Assembly: GCA_021791135.1 (NCBI GenBank)
Contig: JAJYXD010000074.1
Location: forward strand, 1-8,080
Length of the DNA stretch: 8,080 bases
Direction of reading: 5' to 3'
Source: a bacterium
GTDB lineage: Bacteria; Patescibacteriota; Minisyncoccia; UBA6257; GWB1-50-10
Every line of letters starts with the position of its first letter. Position 1 is the first letter of the stretch. The notes beneath the pieces are model-generated. The model was not told the DNA's origin. It saw nothing but the letters and a program-made list of their open reading frames with translations, and did not search any database. Position numbers and translations under genes: made by a program. Positions 5,819-8,080 of the stretch are shown here, piece by piece.

Positions 5819-6584
5819 GGTTACGACGCGGCTTTTCGGGCACGAGGAGATTCTTCGTGCGCTCGATCGGCAGGTAAAAGACGGCACGCTCGGCCATGCC
5901 TATCTTTTTTACGGCGACGAAGGAATCGGTAAAGCGACGTGCGCGAAACTTCTCGCATACGCGCTTGAGACGGGAGCGTTCGAGGAAACGCCCTCACTGC
6001 TTCTTGATGCGCACGTGCTCCTTCCGGAAGAGGGTGAGACGACGATAGGGGTGGATGCGGCACGCTTTGTAAAGGAGTTCCTTTTTCAAAAACCATTTTG
6101 CTCGCCGCGGCGTACGGTTATTATTCCCGACGCGAACCTTTTGACGAACGAGGCGCAAAGCGCGCTCTTGAAAATTGTGGAAGAGCCGCCCGCTTCCTCG
6201 CTTATTCTTTTTGTCGCGGAAGATCCTCAAGTGCTTCTCCCTCCGCTTCGTTCCCGGGTACAGCAGATATACTTCAGGAGAATGTCGAAAAAGGAGATTA
6301 CAAAGATCCTTGCGGAAGCATTCGGCGTTCCTTCCAAGGAGGCGGAACGGCGCGCGGCGTTTTCTTTCGGGCGGCTTGGAAGAGCGCTTCAAACGGAGAA
6401 GAAAGAAGAGGAAGAGGACTGCCTCGGCTATCTCGAACGTTCGATTCTCGCGTTATGGTATAAGGACCGGAAAAAATACGCCGGGCTTTTACGAAAGCTC
6501 CTTTGGCGCGAATCACTCATTGCGCGCTATAATGTGAATATGAATCTGCAAAAAAAGGCGATACAAGAGTTATTAAACATATGA
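5784..6584 (+). CDS. holB: DNA polymerase III delta' subunit-like clamp-loader ATPase (short form)
   Basis: AAA+ family protein of the replication clamp loader, which opens the sliding clamp and places it on DNA. From ATG 5784 it has 266 residues, shorter than the 334 of E. coli delta'. Order of motifs: entry helix LFGHEEILRALDRQ (17-30), GHAYLFYGDEGIGKAT (37-52) with a Walker A P-loop, Walker B-like VIIPDA (112-117), the family block NEAQSALLKIVEEPP (122-136), and LRSRVQ (155-160), where the usual 'SRC' cysteine is Val. The four-cysteine zinc module normally between the P-loop and 'HPDL' is missing; ETGAFEETPS takes its place. The C-terminal collar domain is compact and ends RYNVNMNLQKKAIQELL. 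The gene begins within mreB, overlapping it by 35 bases. No alternative start codon lies between there and the conserved core except TTG 5781, so the overlap seems real. Its TGA overlaps the frr ATG (ATGA). A DnaX-like subunit is less likely because of the length. Confidence 0.85.
   Translation: MSTNGRSSTRNKVTTRLFGHEEILRALDRQVKDGTLGHAYLFYGDEGIGKATCAKLLAYALETGAFEETPSLLLDAHVLLPEEGETTIGVDAARFVKEFLFQKPFCSPRRTVIIPDANLLTNEAQSALLKIVEEPPASSLILFVAEDPQVLLPPLRSRVQQIYFRRMSKKEITKILAEAFGVPSKEAERRAAFSFGRLGRALQTEKKEEEEDCLGYLERSILALWYKDRKKYAGLLRKLLWRESLIARYNVNMNLQKKAIQELLNI
5840..5860 (+). repeat. Hairpin-forming sequence just downstream of the mreB stop, inside holB
   Basis: GCACGAGGA (5840-5848) can pair with TTCTTCGTGC-type bases at 5852-5860, giving a 9-bp RNA stem with one G-U pair and a 3-base loop. 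It lies 22 bases past the mreB stop, in codons 19-26 of the delta' gene. It might stabilise the mreB mRNA 3' end or reduce delta' expression. It is entirely coding and no T-run follows, so it is not a terminator. Confidence 0.25.
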
Positions 6585-7129
6585 CATATCTCGAACTTAT
6601 TACGCAAAAAGGAAAGGGGATTGTGGAGGACTTGAAGAAGGTCTTGGGAGGAGTTCGTACGGGTCGTCCTTCTCCCGTGCTTCTCGAAGACATCAAGGTC
6701 TCGTACTACGAGCAGATGGTTCCTCTGAAACAGGTGGGATCGATCGGCGTACAGCCGCCGCGCGAACTCTTCATTCAGGTGTGGGACAAAGCAGCCCTTC
6801 CGGGGATTGTGAAGGCGATCGAATCGTCTTCGTTGAACGTTTCGGCGAACGTCGACGGGAATAACGTGCGCATTTTTCTTCCGGAATTGAGTGAAGAGCG
6901 GCGCGACGAACTGGTAAAGCACGTGAAGAAAGTTGCGGAAGAACACAAAATAGAGGTGCGGCACGTCCGTGATGAAGCGATGAAGATGGTAGAAGGACTC
7001 TTCGAATCCGGAGAATTAAGCGAGGACAGAAAGTTCAGGGCAAAGGAAGAGGTGCAGAAGGAAGTTGAAAAGTTGAACGGAATGATCGAGGAAGCCGTCT
7101 CGAAAAAAATACAGGAGATATCGGAATAA
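6581..7129 (+). CDS. frr: Ribosome recycling factor
   Basis: Cytoplasmic factor that, with EF-G, splits the post-termination ribosome and frees it from mRNA. The 182 residues match the usual length of about 185. Family blocks are clear: helix 1 with VRTGRPSPVLLEDIKVSYY (25-43), the beta-domain stretch PLKQVGSIGVQPPRELFIQVWDK (48-70), the DGNNVRIFLPELSEERRDEL block (92-111), and the long helix VKKVAEEHKIEVRHVRDEA (115-133) with the conserved arginines. The typical 'EPR.L.I..WDK' appears as QPPRELFIQVWDK. Charged coiled-coil helices close the protein. Its ATG overlaps the TGA of the delta' gene by four bases, which suggests translational coupling; the preceding bases are AT-rich (TTAAACAT) with no Shine-Dalgarno match. 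The protease gene follows after three bases. Confidence 0.97.
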   Translation: MTYLELITQKGKGIVEDLKKVLGGVRTGRPSPVLLEDIKVSYYEQMVPLKQVGSIGVQPPRELFIQVWDKAALPGIVKAIESSSLNVSANVDGNNVRIFLPELSEERRDELVKHVKKVAEEHKIEVRHVRDEAMKMVEGLFESGELSEDRKFRAKEEVQKEVEKLNGMIEEAVSKKIQEISE

Positions 7130-7132
7130 TAT

Positions 7133-8080
7133 ATGACGATCGTACTCGTGATCGCGGGGCTCGCGCTTCTTGTGCTGGTGCATGAAGCGGGGCATTTTCT
7201 CTCCGCGAAACTTTTTAAAATGAGAGTCGAAGAGTTCGGCTTCGGATTTCCTCCGCGTCTTTTCGGGAAGAAAATGGGGAAGACGCTCTACAGCGTGAAT
7301 CTCATTCCGTTCGGGGGGTTCGTAAAGCTTTTCGGTGAAGGAGGAGAGGTGAAGGCGAAAGACGCGTTCCAGAACCAACCGTTTCGGAAGCGTCTCCCGG
7401 TGCTCGCCGCGGGGGTGTGTATGAATTTTTTGATAGGGTGGCTCTTGTTTTCGATCGTGTTTATGGTAGGAGCTCCGCGGCACCTTGCGATTGCCGATGT
7501 TGCGAGCGGGTCGCCCGCCGCAATCGCGGGGATACAGAGCGGCGATATCGTAACCGAGGCCTCTGTAGGAGATAAAAAACTGGAGGATCCGATCGATGCG
7601 GCGGCGTTCATAAGCGCCGTGAGATCGAGCACCGTCTCACAGGTTACGCTCACGGTGCTTCGGGGTACCGAATCGCATACGTTTTCTATGGAAAAAAGGG
7701 AAAACCCTCCCGTAGGAGAAGGAGCGCTCGGAGTCGGCCTTGCCGAGGTTGGGATCGACTCCCAGTCGTTTTTCCAGGCGCTTTTCTCGGGACTTAAGGA
7801 GGCATGGGGCGCGCTCGTGCTCATCGTGAAAAGTTTATTTCATCTTATCGTCGGTGTCTTTACCACGCCGAGCGTACTCAAGGAAGTTGCGGGGCCGGTG
7901 GGAATTATATTCCTCGCAAGTCAGGCGAGCGCCTTGGGATTTGTCTACTTCCTCGAACTTCTCGCGCTGATCTCCGTCAATCTTGTTGTTATTAATCTCA
8001 TTCCGTTTCCCGCGCTCGATGGGGGACGCATTCTTTTTCTTATTATCGAAAAAATAAAAGGAAGCCCCGTTTCGAGGAAG
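7133..8080 (+). CDS. rseP: RIP/site-2 metalloprotease, RseP type, peptidase family M50 (3' end missing)
   Basis: Zinc protease that cuts membrane-spanning substrates within the bilayer, such as anti-sigma factors or remnant signal peptides. The frame is open from ATG 7133 to the window end (316 residues); the whole protein is probably only about 50-100 residues longer. The first membrane span carries the zinc motif HEAGH (17-21), followed by the family block FGFGFPPR (36-43) and LIPFGGFVKLFGE (61-73), a beta-loop next to the active site. A second span starts near residue 95. A single PDZ domain lies at about 115-185 (VASGSPAAIAGIQSGDIV), and a further span precedes the third zinc ligand motif NLIPFPALDGGR (288-299, Asp296). 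Conserved GPVGI also precedes this. One PDZ domain, unlike the two of E. coli RseP, is common outside the Proteobacteria. It begins three bases after frr; an AGGAG lies about 15 bases upstream of the ATG, longer than usual. Confidence 0.95.
   Translation, partial: MTIVLVIAGLALLVLVHEAGHFLSAKLFKMRVEEFGFGFPPRLFGKKMGKTLYSVNLIPFGGFVKLFGEGGEVKAKDAFQNQPFRKRLPVLAAGVCMNFLIGWLLFSIVFMVGAPRHLAIADVASGSPAAIAGIQSGDIVTEASVGDKKLEDPIDAAAFISAVRSSTVSQVTLTVLRGTESHTFSMEKRENPPVGEGALGVGLAEVGIDSQSFFQALFSGLKEAWGALVLIVKSLFHLIVGVFTTPSVLKEVAGPVGIIFLASQASALGFVYFLELLALISVNLVVINLIPFPALDGGRILFLIIEKIKGSPVSRK

Noticed and set aside
6582..6584. TGA read as glycine (genetic code 25)
   Set aside because: The TGA ends the delta' gene exactly at the frr start, and none of the nine genes contains an in-frame TGA.
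7619..7640. 6-bp inverted repeat GTGAGA/TCTCAC
   Set aside because: Short arms inside a coding region with no positional reason for function.
7628..7659. 8-bp inverted repeat AGCACCGT/ACGGTGCT with a 16-base spacer
   Set aside because: It lies within the PDZ coding region of the protease, has a long loop, and a few 8-bp repeats are expected by chance in 8 kb.
7016..7824. Long open frames on the minus strand across frr and rseP
   Set aside because: They oppose well-recognised genes, have arginine/proline/serine-rich low-quality translations, and arise from GC-rich codon patterns on the other strand.
1..8080. CRISPR arrays, insertion sequences, tRNA or rRNA genes, phage or defence genes
   Set aside because: No spaced direct repeats, transposase motifs, cloverleaf-type sequences or recognisable defence domains were seen, and coding regions fill nearly all of the window.

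Overview
The window looks like a chromosomal segment of a bacterium from the Candidate Phyla Radiation (Patescibacteria, most likely a Parcubacteria-type lineage). This is inferred from gene content and was not tested by any search. The main pointers are a membrane-anchored PEGA-domain protein of the style common in Parcubacteria, very tight gene packing, a shortened DNA polymerase III delta' subunit without the usual zinc cysteines, and start codons that mostly lack a well-placed Shine-Dalgarno sequence. All reading frames are open under the standard bacterial code. TGA ends the delta' gene and no gene has an in-frame TGA, which argues against the recoded Gracilibacteria/Absconditabacteria groups.

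Layout. Bases 2-3252, plus strand: the 3' part of an operon for a branched-chain amino acid (LIV/HAAT) type ABC importer. It holds the C-terminal part of the extracellular binding protein, two permeases (LivH-like, LivM-like) and one ATPase (LivG-like). No LivF-like second ATPase follows; the next gene is convergent. Bases 3256-4677, minus strand: a single-pass membrane protein with one PEGA domain and a long, probably beta-propeller-like C-terminal region. It converges on livG with only 3 bases between the two stop codons, and both stops lie inside one perfect palindrome. Bases 4678-4810: a 133-bp divergent intergenic region with a plausible minus-strand promoter. Bases 4811-8080, plus strand: a compact housekeeping cluster mreB, delta' (holB-like), frr, and an M50 site-2 protease (rseP-like). 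These genes overlap or sit a few bases apart, and the last runs off the window.

How the genes work together. The liv genes form one import machine: binding protein, a heterodimeric membrane channel and an ATPase. They would suit an organism with little amino-acid biosynthesis. The mreB-holB-frr-rseP cluster joins cell shape, replication clamp loading, ribosome recycling and intramembrane proteolysis. These are probably co-transcribed rather than functionally one pathway. Base composition changes within livG: sampled lines are about 43-45% GC in livK/H/M and about 50-65% from late livG onward.

I saw no CRISPR array, insertion sequence, tRNA, rRNA or phage gene, and no clear undescribed multi-gene system. 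The less ordinary signals are the liv importer in this apparent genomic background, the composition step, a 10-bp perfect hairpin early in livH, the shared-stop palindrome, a LivM that lacks its usual glycine loop, and the uncharacterised PEGA protein.
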